In this document: positions 35,808 to 44,716 of the stretch, one piece after another
Layout of the letters: the number at the start of each line of letters is the position of its first letter
How positions within the stretch are numbered: the first letter of the stretch is position 1
Assembly: GCA_021773335.1 (NCBI GenBank)
Contig: JAJFKG010000016.1
Coordinates: forward strand, 1-64,000
Origin: Gammaproteobacteria bacterium
Lineage (GTDB): Bacteria; Pseudomonadota; Gammaproteobacteria; JAJFKG01
Length of the DNA stretch: 64,000 nucleotides
Direction: 5' to 3'
Notes under the pieces: generated by a model
Told to the model about the DNA's origin: nothing
What the model saw: the letters and a program-made list of their open reading frames with translations, nothing else
Databases searched by the model: none
Program-made: the position numbers and the translations under genes

Positions 35808-36518
35808 ATGGCTTCCGTTCCTCCACCATTTCCACAGGGTTTTCAGAATCCGTCTGGTCCCCAGAACCCACATGGTCGTGGCAATAACAACTCTGGTGGA
35901 ATTAGGGCTGGTAATCCAACGCCTACGCCTTCGCGTGATAATTTATCATCCGAAGACCGCAGACGCTTAGCTAAATATGAAAGCAAAAAAGCCTACTATG
36001 AAGAACAAGTAAAAGAACAAAAAAAAATAAATGAAAAGTGGGATAAGCTAGATCAGAGGAAAGGGGAAAAATACGGAGAGAAAGGCTGGGAAGATTTTTG
36101 CAAAGAAAACATTGCCAATGACCCTCTCATCGCAGCTTGTTTTAAACACGGTGGCGGTGCCGGGATGGCTGTTTTTATCCTGCTTACATTAATTCACGAT
36201 GGCATTGCTAAATACCAGCAACGTCTTAGAAACCAAGCGCTCGAAGGCTTTGAAGATAAAGTCCGTAAATACGATGGTAAAATTAACGAAGTACTAGGAC
36301 AAGAAACTGGGTCTACGCTTGCCCCCCCCCTTGGTAACGGCAATGGTAATGGTCCTGGCTTCAGCTTTGGCGATGGTAATGGCGCCAACCAACCACCCGG
36401 CTTAAGGTTGCAACAAGCTGCTGCAGGGGCGCAACAACCCGCTATCGAAGTCATCGATCTCACAGCACCAGATGATCCCCAAGCAGGAACAGCCACACTA
36501 GGCGCCGCTGGGGGCTAA
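35808..36518 (+). CDS. Putative effector with SUMO-interaction-like motif
   Basis: 236 residues. A Pro/Gly/Asn-rich N-terminus (residues 1-45) leads to a charged helical segment (about 48-100, RRRLAKYESKKAYYEEQVKE). A short hydrophobic stretch follows (about 115-132), then a Gly/Asn-rich linker (165-200) and a tail with AIEVIDLTAPDD (VIDLT at 215-219, acidic residues at 222-223). V-I-D-L-T next to acidic residues is the classic eukaryotic SUMO-interacting motif. A C9 tract at 36322-36330 lies upstream of that tail. No known domain or signal peptide. Effector status is inferred from composition, promoter and motif. Confidence 0.7.
   Translation: MASVPPPFPQGFQNPSGPQNPHGRGNNNSGGIRAGNPTPTPSRDNLSSEDRRRLAKYESKKAYYEEQVKEQKKINEKWDKLDQRKGEKYGEKGWEDFCKENIANDPLIAACFKHGGGAGMAVFILLTLIHDGIAKYQQRLRNQALEGFEDKVRKYDGKINEVLGQETGSTLAPPLGNGNGNGPGFSFGDGNGANQPPGLRLQQAAAGAQQPAIEVIDLTAPDDPQAGTATLGAAGG
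36322..36330 (+). repeat. C9 homopolymer inside the coding region
   Basis: Nine C coding for Ala-Pro-Pro-Leu. Gain or loss of one base would replace the Gly/Asn linker and the VIDLT tail, so this could act as a phase switch, or simply be a sequencing weak spot. Confidence 0.75.
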
Positions 36519-36597
36519 TTAACCGCTCTCATCTTTTGCATTCTCGCAGAGTTCACGCTAAGGTGAGAAGCCTTAGTTAAGCAAACAGTGCGCAAGC

Positions 36598-37578
36598 ATG
36601 GCAAAACGCAAAATCACCCAACGTCAACAACGCCGCATTAAAGACCGCCAGACACGACACGTGGCACGTGCACGTGCTCCTCAAGATACACAAACTCTCG
36701 GAGATGAACGTGAAGGTTTAGTCATCGCGCATTATGGCAAACGTGTCGATATAGAAGGTGAAAATGGGCAACTCTACCCCTGCCATCTACGCCAAAACAT
36801 GCCAAGCTTAGTCACTGGTGATTATGTGATTTGGCACGAGACAGCCGACCATAGCAGCGTGATCATCGCACAAACACCCCCACAAAATGTGTTACTGCGT
36901 CCCGAAGCATCGGGCAAACTCAAACCTGTCGCGGCAAACATCGATAGTATCTTAATTGTCATTGCACCAGAACCTTGGCCAATGGAGATATTGATCGATC
37001 GTTATTTAGTCGCCGCCGAAGCAATGCAGATCACACCGACGATTGTGATCAACAAAAGTGACTTGCTCGACGTAGATACTAAAACCAAGTTGATGCCAGT
37101 GATTCAAATTTACCAAAATATTGGGTACCAATGTATCTTTGCCAGCAGCCAAACCGCACAAGGGATGGATGATTTAAATGCATTTCTAGCGGATAAAACC
37201 AGTGTGTTTGTCGGTCAATCGGGCGTGGGCAAATCATCCCTAGTCAATACTTTAATCCCAAACACCGAGGTTGCGGTTGGCAAGGTATCTATGGCAACGC
37301 AACGTGGCCGCCACACCACAACTACTACACGTTTATACCACATGCCCAATGGCGGTGATTTGATAGATTCACCAGGAATTCGTGAGTTTGGTTTATGGCA
37401 TATGAATGAAGCAGAAATTGCCGCTGGTTTTATTGAATTTGCACCATTCATTCAACAATGTAAATTTCGTAATTGTCGACATAGAAATGAACCCGATTGT
37501 GCTTTATTGCAAGCCGTTGATGATAGCAAAGTTCATCCACAACGATTGCAAGATTTTTATCGTATTGTGGATGCTTAA
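36598..37578 (+). CDS. rsgA: Ribosome small-subunit biogenesis GTPase RsgA
   Basis: 326 residues. It has the OB-fold N-terminus, then the circularly permuted GTPase order: G4 NKSD (VINKSDLLD), G1 GQSGVGKSSLVN, a G2 threonine region (RGRHTTTTT) and G3 DSPG (LIDSPGIREFGL). The C-terminal zinc site is C-x-N-C-x-H with a later Cys (CKFRNCRHRNEPDC). It matures the 30S subunit late in assembly. The N-terminus is basic (MAKRKITQRQQRRIKDRQ). Confidence 0.95.
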   Translation: MAKRKITQRQQRRIKDRQTRHVARARAPQDTQTLGDEREGLVIAHYGKRVDIEGENGQLYPCHLRQNMPSLVTGDYVIWHETADHSSVIIAQTPPQNVLLRPEASGKLKPVAANIDSILIVIAPEPWPMEILIDRYLVAAEAMQITPTIVINKSDLLDVDTKTKLMPVIQIYQNIGYQCIFASSQTAQGMDDLNAFLADKTSVFVGQSGVGKSSLVNTLIPNTEVAVGKVSMATQRGRHTTTTTRLYHMPNGGDLIDSPGIREFGLWHMNEAEIAAGFIEFAPFIQQCKFRNCRHRNEPDCALLQAVDDSKVHPQRLQDFYRIVDA

Positions 37579-37583
37579 GTGAT

Positions 37584-38492
37584 TTATCGCACGGGATAAG
37601 CTTGCAAAACACGAAACAAATTATTGTATTTATTGCGCGGACTCCATGCATACCACCCATCAGAATGACTATCTTCAACTGCTTTAATCTGAGCATGGAT
37701 ATAGTTTAACTTGGCTTGATGCGATAAGGGATAGCGATAATTATAAAGCTCAATATATGGATACACTAAAAACGGTGCCTTACCAGCAGGGAATTGATTT
37801 TGCAAAGCTTGCAAAGAAGAAAATACCGTCTGATACGGTTGCTTGGCATGCATGCGAAAAGGTTCATAATGCGATGGGTATGTCATTGGATTCACTACAT
37901 CGACACTTTCCGAAAATAACTTAACATTCTGGCCGATGCTACGTGATTCGCCAAAGCTTGTTTCACCAAACACAGCGATCTGTAACGGTATACCTTGCTG
38001 CTGCAAACGTGACTTATACCACTTGATCACATTATGAATATCACGTGCATTTTGCGAAGAAGCCGGATAACCAACATAATAACGAATATAATCAAGCTGT
38101 ACTTCCTTAGCACCTAAACGAATTGCCTCTTGGATTAATTTATACTTTTTTTCCCAATGGATTTTTGAAGTGACTTGACCACGCTTACCACCCCGTGGAA
38201 AAACGACGATGCGCACCACATAGCGTAAACCGTTATCATGGACTAATTTAATATTTCTGCGATAACGCTTAGAAAAATACTGCAAATCAATCACAAAGGT
38301 ATTAATCCCCGCAGCTTTGGCGCGGCGAATAAGCGTCTTGAGGCGTTGTGTACTTTCTAAGGTAGGTTGTGTGACATAAATACCTTTGACCCAGGTGTTT
38401 CCCAGCGTGTTACCAAAACAAGAAAAATACAGATAGATTCCACATATGGCAAAGACTAACTTTGTAATTTTCTTCTTACAGGTCATTTCCAT
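37584..38492 (-). CDS. Putative glycoside hydrolase, DUF4015-like, exported
   Basis: 302 residues with an N-terminal hydrophobic export signal (about residues 8-28, ITKLVFAICGIYLYFSCFG). The rest fits the DUF4015 TIM-barrel family: VKGIYVTQPT, GINTFVIDLQ, EVQLDYIRYYVGYP, DVVNPMTYPSHYEP and DGWYAWSPRNKY. Acidic residues in DYIRY and the MTYPSHY block are the likely active site. The sugar substrate is unknown. Convergent with rsgA, with five bases between the stops. MTCKKK two codons in is an alternative start. Confidence 0.8.
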   Translation of the reverse strand: MEMTCKKKITKLVFAICGIYLYFSCFGNTLGNTWVKGIYVTQPTLESTQRLKTLIRRAKAAGINTFVIDLQYFSKRYRRNIKLVHDNGLRYVVRIVVFPRGGKRGQVTSKIHWEKKYKLIQEAIRLGAKEVQLDYIRYYVGYPASSQNARDIHNVIKWYKSRLQQQGIPLQIAVFGETSFGESRSIGQNVKLFSESVDVVNPMTYPSHYEPFRMHAKQPYQTVFSSLQALQNQFPAGKAPFLVYPYIELYNYRYPLSHQAKLNYIHAQIKAVEDSHSDGWYAWSPRNKYNNLFRVLQAYPVR

Positions 38493-38655
38493 ACGTCATT
38501 TTCACACCTATTTTTTGTTATTCCACACAAAAGCCTCGGATTAACGCGCTGCTTTATAGTATTATCGGCTTAGTATCAAGAGACTTGAGCTTAACAAATC
38601 AGAGAAAAAACAGTATGATAGGCACAAACCTGATAGGATAGGATAGGAACAAAAA

Positions 38656-39513
38656 ATGTTGTCTGACGTTCTCGCTAATTTGCCACAATATTGTTTGCCA
38701 CATCATTTGCTCTCACGCGCTCTGGGCAAAATCATGGATTGCCGCATTACCTTCATTAAGAATAGCATTATCAGACTGTTAACACATGTCTATAAAATCA
38801 ATCTTAGCGAGGCAGAAAACCCTAACCCTGAAGATTATGCGAGTTTCAATGATTTTTTTACCCGGCATTTAAAAGCAGGGGCACGCCCTGTGGTAAGTGA
38901 TGCCAATGCCATTGCCAGCCCTGCCGATGGCATTATTAGTCATGTTGGGCGCATCGATCAAACCACATTAATCCAAGCTAAAAACCATGATTATGATTTG
39001 GTGGCGTTGATTGGTGGACATGAACATCGCGCAGAACCCTTTATTAACGGTTATTTTGCCACAATTTATTTATCACCCCGGGACTACCATCGTGTACATA
39101 TGCCAATAAGCGGCACGTTACATGAAATGATACATATTCCTGGTAAACTCTTTTCAGTCCAGCCACGCACCGTACGTACAATTCCACGGCTATTTGCTCG
39201 CAACGAGCGCGTTGCTTGCTTATTTGAGACTGAGGTTGGCCCAATGGCAGTTATCATGGTCGGCGCCATGCTGGTCGCGAGCATTGAAACAGTCTGGGCT
39301 GGTATCATCACCCCACCGCAAACCCATCAAATCACGGCAACACGCTATAGCGCTCCAGACACGCTGCATTTACAGCGCGGGGATGAGCTAGGATGTTTTC
39401 GCTTCGGCTCTACCGCCATCGTATTGTTTCCCGAAAATTCGCTCGCTTGGATTGAGCAAACCCAACCGGGAAAACACTTACATATGGGACAATTACTAGG
39501 TTACACAAAATAA
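38656..39513 (+). CDS. psd: Phosphatidylserine decarboxylase
   Basis: 285 residues, the usual length. Landmarks are NDFFTRHLKAGARP, the ASPADG block (IASPADGIISHVG), a YHRVHMP active-site histidine and the pyruvoyl-forming FGST site (FRFGSTAIVLF) near the C-terminus where the proenzyme is cut into beta and alpha chains. It makes phosphatidylethanolamine at the inner membrane. Confidence 0.95.
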   Translation: MLSDVLANLPQYCLPHHLLSRALGKIMDCRITFIKNSIIRLLTHVYKINLSEAENPNPEDYASFNDFFTRHLKAGARPVVSDANAIASPADGIISHVGRIDQTTLIQAKNHDYDLVALIGGHEHRAEPFINGYFATIYLSPRDYHRVHMPISGTLHEMIHIPGKLFSVQPRTVRTIPRLFARNERVACLFETEVGPMAVIMVGAMLVASIETVWAGIITPPQTHQITATRYSAPDTLHLQRGDELGCFRFGSTAIVLFPENSLAWIEQTQPGKHLHMGQLLGYTK

Positions 39514-39517
39514 TTCT

Positions 39518-39612
39518 CAGGACTTGTGCAAGCCCCCAATCTCTTTATTAAAAATAGCGCTTAACAATTAAGCCCTAGGCCTCTAAATAATTGGGATTTC
39601 ACGATAGTCCTG
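39518..39612. mobile_element. MITE-like element (relative of 44717-44788)
   Basis: 95 bases beginning CAGGACTTGTG and ending in the inverted form CACGATAGTCCTG. The ends resemble those of the better-preserved element at 44717. It contains an inner palindrome GCTTAA-CAA-TTAAGC. No target duplication is visible and there is no coding capacity. Confidence 0.45.
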
Positions 39613-39657
39613 GTAGAATAGCCTACATAAATTTTAACTCCTTGTGGAAATACCCAA

Positions 39658-41001
39658 ATGCAAAAATGGCAACCAGAATCTTGGCAAACAAAAACGATTC
39701 GCCAAATACCGGACTATCCTTCGGCACAAGCCCTAGATGCGACACTCAGTGAGTTAGCAAACTATCCGCCGTTGGTGACCCCTCTAGAAATCAAACGCTT
39801 AAAACAACAATTAGCAAATGCTGCCGCTGGCAAAGCCTTTATCTTACAAGGTGGTGATTGTGCGGAAAGTTTTGCTGAGTGTCGCACGAATAACATTATT
39901 AATAAGACGCGGATCTTACTGCAGATGAGTCTGATCTTATTGTATGGCTTGCGCAAACCTATTGTTCGTGTTGGCCGTATAGCTGGGCAATTTGCCAAAC
40001 CACGCTCAGAAGATGTGGAAACCCGAGATGGAGAAACGCTAACAACTTACCGCGGTGATATTATCAATCAGCCCGGATTCAGTGCAAAAGAACGTACACC
40101 CGATCCACAACGCATTTTAACCGCCTACAATTATGCAGCGCGTACGCTCAATTTACTGCGCGCACTCGGTAGCGGTGGTTTTGCTGACTTACAACACCCT
40201 GAAAACTGGGATTTAGACTTTATGAAACATTCACCGCTCGCTGGTGAATATCATAAATTAGTCGACAAAATCGAGGATGTTATTAGCTTTATCCAATCGA
40301 TCCCCGGCATGGATGCACCAGAATTAGGGCGTGTTGATTTTTTTACGAGTCACGAAGCGTTGTTATTGCCGTATGAACAAGCCTTAACACATTGCATCCC
40401 TGACGATAATGGTACCCCCTTCTGGTATAACCTGTCGGCACATTTACCTTGGGTCGGTATGCGCACCGCTGATCCTGACAGTGCGCATATCGAATATTTA
40501 CGCGGCATTAACAACCCTATCGCAATCAAAGTTGGCCCGCGCATGACAAGAGAATGGTTGTTGCAGTTACTTGACATTTTACATCCCGATAATGAGCCAG
40601 GTCGTATTACCTTGATTCATCGTTTTGGTGCAGACACGATCAAAGAACAATTACCTCCCATGTTAGACACGGTCAAAGCCAGTGGCAAAACAGTTTTATG
40701 GTTGTGTGATCCTATGCATGGCAATACCGAAAAAACGCAAGATGGTATCAAAACTCGTCGCTTCGATAATATTCTCAGCGAACTCACGCAAGCCTTTGAT
40801 ATCCACGTCAGTGAAGGCACACTACTTGGTGGTGTTCATTTTGAATTGACCGGTGATAATGTGACGGAGTGCACTGGTGGCGCACGAGGTTTGTCCGATA
40901 AAGACTTACATAAAGGTTATAAAAGCCTTGTTGATCCGCGCTTGAATTACGAGCAATCTTTAGAGATGGCAATGTTAATCGCGAAAAAATTTAAAGGCTA
41001 G
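39658..41001 (+). CDS. Class II DAHP synthase (shikimate pathway entry)
   Basis: 447 residues. It is a plant-like class II 3-deoxy-7-phosphoheptulonate synthase: WQPESWQTKTIRQIPDYP, the metal-binding Cys in LQGGDCAESF, VGRIAGQFAKPRS, TRTADPDSAH-like block (MRTADPDSAHIEYLRGI), VWLCDPMHGNTEKT-like (VLWLCDPMHGNTEKTQDGIK) and GVHFELTGDNVTECTGG. It condenses phosphoenolpyruvate with erythrose 4-phosphate. The class I AroF/G/H type is unrelated in sequence. Confidence 0.95.
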   Translation: MQKWQPESWQTKTIRQIPDYPSAQALDATLSELANYPPLVTPLEIKRLKQQLANAAAGKAFILQGGDCAESFAECRTNNIINKTRILLQMSLILLYGLRKPIVRVGRIAGQFAKPRSEDVETRDGETLTTYRGDIINQPGFSAKERTPDPQRILTAYNYAARTLNLLRALGSGGFADLQHPENWDLDFMKHSPLAGEYHKLVDKIEDVISFIQSIPGMDAPELGRVDFFTSHEALLLPYEQALTHCIPDDNGTPFWYNLSAHLPWVGMRTADPDSAHIEYLRGINNPIAIKVGPRMTREWLLQLLDILHPDNEPGRITLIHRFGADTIKEQLPPMLDTVKASGKTVLWLCDPMHGNTEKTQDGIKTRRFDNILSELTQAFDIHVSEGTLLGGVHFELTGDNVTECTGGARGLSDKDLHKGYKSLVDPRLNYEQSLEMAMLIAKKFKG

Positions 41002-41024
41002 GAATCTACCCGGCAATAAAATAA

Positions 41025-41043
41025 ACGCCCCGTAAAGGGGCGT
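41025..41043 (-). terminator. Intrinsic terminator for the IHF/HU gene
   Basis: A stem ACGCCCC/GGGGCGT with a five-base loop; on the reverse strand it is followed by TTTATTTTATT. It lies between the convergent DAHP synthase and IHF/HU genes and may serve both. Confidence 0.75.
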
Positions 41044-41074
41044 CATTCTCGATACTTTTCATCAACTGTATCGT

Positions 41075-41440
41075 CTATTCTGCACTCTCTTCTACAGCAA
41101 CCTTTGTAGCAGCATCTTTATCTTGTTTAACTGCAGCTTTCTGCTGTTGTTCTTGCAAGAAACGCTGATTGACTCGATCCTTTAACTCTTTACCTGCTTT
41201 AAAATGCACAGCATGTACGGGTGGTGTACGCCACGCTTCACCAGTGACAGGATTGCGTGCGTAACGCTCCCCCCAATGGTGCAAACTAAAACTACCAAAA
41301 CCACGGATTTCAACACGTTGACCTTGACTAAGTGAATCACCCATTAACTCAAGGATTAGATTGGTGGTTTTACTAACGTCTTTTTCAGAGAGATATTGCT
41401 GTTGTTTTGCTAATAGATTTACTAATTCAGTTTTTGTCAT
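41075..41440 (-). CDS. ihfB: Integration host factor beta-like / HU-family DNA-binding protein
   Basis: 121 residues from ATG 41440 (MTKTELVNLLAKQQQYLS), the standard IHF-beta beginning; the longer frame to 41506 adds an unlikely leader. It has the signature GFGSFSLHHWGERYARNPVTGE-type arm (RNPVTGEAWRTPPVHAV) and the KAGKELKDRVN end. After about residue 94 it has an extra ~27-residue Lys/Gln/Ala/Glu-rich tail not found in E. coli IhfB. It bends DNA in replication, recombination and transcription. An HU-like role cannot be excluded. Confidence 0.88.
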   Translation of the reverse strand: MTKTELVNLLAKQQQYLSEKDVSKTTNLILELMGDSLSQGQRVEIRGFGSFSLHHWGERYARNPVTGEAWRTPPVHAVHFKAGKELKDRVNQRFLQEQQQKAAVKQDKDAATKVAVEESAE

Positions 41441-41938
41441 TATGACACCATTATCTACATCGCCAGTTTTGCGAACCCAATAGTGCACCGCATCCATGCT
41501 GCGCATGACTAATGGTTCGTGGCGGTTGGGGTGCCGGTTACTCGACGCTCGTTTTTATGTGTCCAATACAAGACAAAAAAAATCCCCAAATACGAGTGCA
41601 ATGTAACCTCCAAGTTACATCCCTGATACTCCATGTACGGAGTCAGATCCCTTGGTAATTTGTATCCATTCCAGTAGCGTATTTTCTTATTTTATTCAAA
41701 AAGTTATAAGCTTCAACGGGAAAACACTACAGAATGTAGGAGATATCTTACAACATCTGGATTAAAAAAAATACTCTTTTAGCCTAAAATACCAGGGTTT
41801 TTGAAAAAACCCCCTATTTTTCTTGGAGTTATCATAAGGAGAGGGAAATTATAACGATCTACAAAGAACAATCTATCCGGGATTTTACGGACAAGATAAA
41901 GCTTATATGGAAATGTATAGTCGTTGCTTATGAGTAGG
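41441..41938. other. Intergenic region, small hairpins only
   Basis: No supported gene. Short inverted repeats include GTAAC-CTCCAA-GTTAC and CTCC-ATGTAC-GGAG near 41610-41645. GGGTTTTT-G-AAAAAACCC at 41795-41812 is probably the terminator of the flavoprotein gene ending at 41939. Confidence 0.4.
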
Positions 41939-43378
41939 TTAAGGCAACACTCGTTTAATCCAAGCGACAATTTTACGGGTACGCGGACTAAACAGTTTAG
42001 CACCATAATAAGTGTTAACAACACGGCGATTGATTTGTGCCAAGGTTGGATAAGCGTGTATTGCAGCAGAAATTACGCCTATCTTTATCTTCGCTTGCAT
42101 CGCTAAAACAATCTCTGCAAGTAATTCACCTGCATGTGGGCCAAGTAAAGTAGCCCCAAGAATATAACCTTTTGCCACAAGCAATTTCACAAAACCTTGG
42201 GTCTCTACTTCGGTGATAGCGCGATCAACATCATTAAAATAAAAACGTAACACTTCAAATTGGAGCCCTTGCTGTGCTGCTTGTTGCTCAGTTAAACCAA
42301 CACTCGCTAGCTCAGGGTCTGAAAAGACTACCGTCGGTAATACACGATAATCCGTTTTCTTTGGCACTCGAAAAACAACATTTGCTATCACAATCCCTGC
42401 ATGATACTCAGCAACGTGGGTAAACTTATAGGGACTTGCAACCACATCACCCATCGCAAAAATATGCTTTGCACGCGTACGCAAACGGGCATCAACTTCA
42501 ATACCACGCGGTGAATAAGCAACACCAGTTACATCAAGGTTAACATCATTAACGTTTGGGCTACGGCCTGTTGCCACTAATAATTCATCGCCAATGATAG
42601 TCAAAGTTTCGCCGTATTTTGATTCACATTCAACGACTTTCATACCGTGTTCGTCTTGCTGTACTGCCGTGACTTTACTGGCCAAATGAAAATCTATGCC
42701 TTCAGCCTCCAGCTGTATCAGCAAGGCTTGACTAGCCTCATGATCAGCCGCTGGAATAATGTGTGGCGCCATTTCAATCACGGTGACTTGGCTACCCAGG
42801 CGCACAAAGGCTTGTGCTAACTCAATCCCGATTGCCCCTGCCCCTAATACAACCAAGTGTTTAGGTAAATTTTGCATACTAAATATAGATTCATTCGTTT
42901 GATACGCAACTGTATCTAAGCCGGCAATGGGCGGGACCGCAGGGTGCGAGCCCATAGCTAAGACAAAGCGCTTAGCACTCAAGATCCGCCCGTCTACTTC
43001 AACTTGATGGGTATTAATAAATTTCGCTGACGTAAAAAGCACTTCACAACCATAATCACGAAAGCGTTCAGGATTATCGTGCACTTGAATTTTATCTATC
43101 ACCGATTTGACATGTTGGTTTACCTTGGCAAGATTCGTAGGTGGAACCATTGCCTCTAACCCCACTTTATCCGCATGTCGCATCAAATGTGCGACTTTAG
43201 CCGAATGGATTAAGGTCTTGCTCGGCACACAACCATAATGTAGACAATCACCGCCAAGCTTATCTTGTTTTTCGATTAAGGTGACATTTAAACCTAATTG
43301 TGCAGCAGCGCTTGCCACACTCAAGCCGCCAGCACCGCCACCAATAATGATTAAATCACGTCTTTCTTCTATCATCAC
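41939..43378 (-). CDS. FAD-dependent pyridine nucleotide-disulfide oxidoreductase
   Basis: 479 residues. It has the FAD loop IIIGGGAGGLSVASAAAQ, the redox-active disulfide GGDCLHYGCVPSK, the NAD(P) loop VVLGAGAIGIELAQ and the FAD site IFAMGDVVASPYKFTHVAEY. The C-terminal catalytic block reads HAYPTLAQ rather than the HP-T-x-x-E of lipoamide dehydrogenase, so the usual glutamate is Gln. It resembles the mercuric-reductase-like proteins encoded next to TVP38 proteins. The substrate is unknown. It overlaps the upstream TVP38 gene by 4 bases. Confidence 0.88.
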   Translation of the reverse strand: MMIEERRDLIIIGGGAGGLSVASAAAQLGLNVTLIEKQDKLGGDCLHYGCVPSKTLIHSAKVAHLMRHADKVGLEAMVPPTNLAKVNQHVKSVIDKIQVHDNPERFRDYGCEVLFTSAKFINTHQVEVDGRILSAKRFVLAMGSHPAVPPIAGLDTVAYQTNESIFSMQNLPKHLVVLGAGAIGIELAQAFVRLGSQVTVIEMAPHIIPAADHEASQALLIQLEAEGIDFHLASKVTAVQQDEHGMKVVECESKYGETLTIIGDELLVATGRSPNVNDVNLDVTGVAYSPRGIEVDARLRTRAKHIFAMGDVVASPYKFTHVAEYHAGIVIANVVFRVPKKTDYRVLPTVVFSDPELASVGLTEQQAAQQGLQFEVLRFYFNDVDRAITEVETQGFVKLLVAKGYILGATLLGPHAGELLAEIVLAMQAKIKIGVISAAIHAYPTLAQINRRVVNTYYGAKLFSPRTRKIVAWIKRVLP

Positions 43379-44061
43379 TTATCCTTAGTCGGAACAGAAT
43401 CTAAATTATTTTTGCGTAAACGTTTAACTAACCATGGTATGCATGCCAACAATATAAGTAAGCCTAGTGCAATGCTGACTTTAGTTACTATTTCTTTACC
43501 ACCACCATGCACAAAGGCTTCACCTAAAGAGCCTACGTAAGTATAAGCAAAAGTACCAGGGAGCATAAACACAGCACTTGCAATAATGTAGTGAAGCAAA
43601 CGAACCGGTGTTAAGCCCAAAGCATAGTTTAAAAGATTAAAGGGTATAATCGGCACTAATCGCACTATCGCAACAAATTTCCACCCCTCTTTTTCAACAC
43701 CATCCATGAGTTGTTTCATGCGCCCACTACCCGTCTTGCGCTGTACCCAATCTGAAGCAATGTAACGCGCAATCAAAAAAGAACCTGTTGAGCCAATCAC
43801 CGCGCCAATAAGATTGTATGCCGTTCCAATGTAAGCACCAAAAATTAAGCCACCAGCAATCGTCAGTACAGAGCCCGGTAAAAATAAAATTGTCGCTGCA
43901 ATATAGAGTCCAATAAACACTAGCGGCGCCCAAACACCATAACCTTGAATCGTTGCCTGAATAGCACGTAGATTAAATTGTCCACGATAATGGATGCTGG
44001 CCCAAATAATCAATACCACAATAATTAATAATACTAACCATTTACTCAGCGTGTTACGCAT
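43375..44061 (-). CDS. TVP38/TMEM64-family membrane protein
   Basis: 228 residues from ATG 44061 (MRNTLSKWLVLL), chosen for GAGGGAG upstream; a longer frame to 44085 exists. About five membrane helices are present. The SNARE-associated/DedA-like core includes FLPGSVLTIAGGLIFGAYIG, GSTGSFLIARYIASDWV and RLVPIIPFNLLNYALGLTPV. DedA/VTT proteins scramble or carry lipids. Its coupling to the flavoprotein gene is a recurrent arrangement; the joint function is not established. Confidence 0.87.
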   Translation of the reverse strand: MRNTLSKWLVLLIIVVLIIWASIHYRGQFNLRAIQATIQGYGVWAPLVFIGLYIAATILFLPGSVLTIAGGLIFGAYIGTAYNLIGAVIGSTGSFLIARYIASDWVQRKTGSGRMKQLMDGVEKEGWKFVAIVRLVPIIPFNLLNYALGLTPVRLLHYIIASAVFMLPGTFAYTYVGSLGEAFVHGGGKEIVTKVSIALGLLILLACIPWLVKRLRKNNLDSVPTKDK

Positions 44062-44087
44062 TGTTTCTCCCTCGTTTAAAAACACCG

Positions 44088-44681
44088 TTAATCAAGATCA
44101 ACCGCCATGAGCACAATACCACCTTCATGTGCCTGTAACTGCTTATGCTTTTCAATCGGAAATGTTTCAACCTCATGAAAACCCTTAGACTCATAAAGCT
44201 TGATAGCTCGTGTATTATCAGCCCACGCGTGTAAACTGAGTTTATTAAGTCCTTGGTTTTTGGCTTGCTCTCTTGCAACATCGATCAGGCTGGTACCAAT
44301 GCCTTGGCTACGGTATTTTTCAGCGACAGACAATGCACACAGATATAGGCTACCAGGTGCTTTGGAGTTGAAAAAAGGGCGCATAATATCTAAGCGCTCA
44401 TTGGGGATAAATTTTTCCATCGCATCATTAACACCATGCCGCGCTGCAGGATAGCCATTAGCAATCGCAATGACTTTGCCATCGGCTTCCGCAACTGTGG
44501 TATTTTTGTATGAAAATTCATTATCATCGCGTCCGACCAACATGGCTAAGATCTTGTTGCTACTGATAAAAGGAATAACCCCATTGAGTAAAAAATCCAT
44601 CGTGCCATAAGAGGCTTCACTCATTAAAGGTGCGATAGCGTTTGCGTCAGACTGTTCAGCGGGGCGGTAGGTAATTTGCAT
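44088..44681 (-). CDS. GNAT-family N-acetyltransferase
   Basis: 197 residues. The acetyl-CoA motif A is clear: LYLCALSVAEKYRSQGIGTSL, with the R/Q-x-x-G-x-G/A pattern RSQGIG. Then LSLHAWADNTRAIKLYESKGF is the usual motif B. Substrate unknown. 26 bases separate it from the TVP38 start, so it may head the same leftward operon. Confidence 0.88.
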   Translation of the reverse strand: MQITYRPAEQSDANAIAPLMSEASYGTMDFLLNGVIPFISSNKILAMLVGRDDNEFSYKNTTVAEADGKVIAIANGYPAARHGVNDAMEKFIPNERLDIMRPFFNSKAPGSLYLCALSVAEKYRSQGIGTSLIDVAREQAKNQGLNKLSLHAWADNTRAIKLYESKGFHEVETFPIEKHKQLQAHEGGIVLMAVDLD

Positions 44682-44716
44682 AGTTTATCCTCTTCATCAT
44701 TTGCTTGTTATTCACG

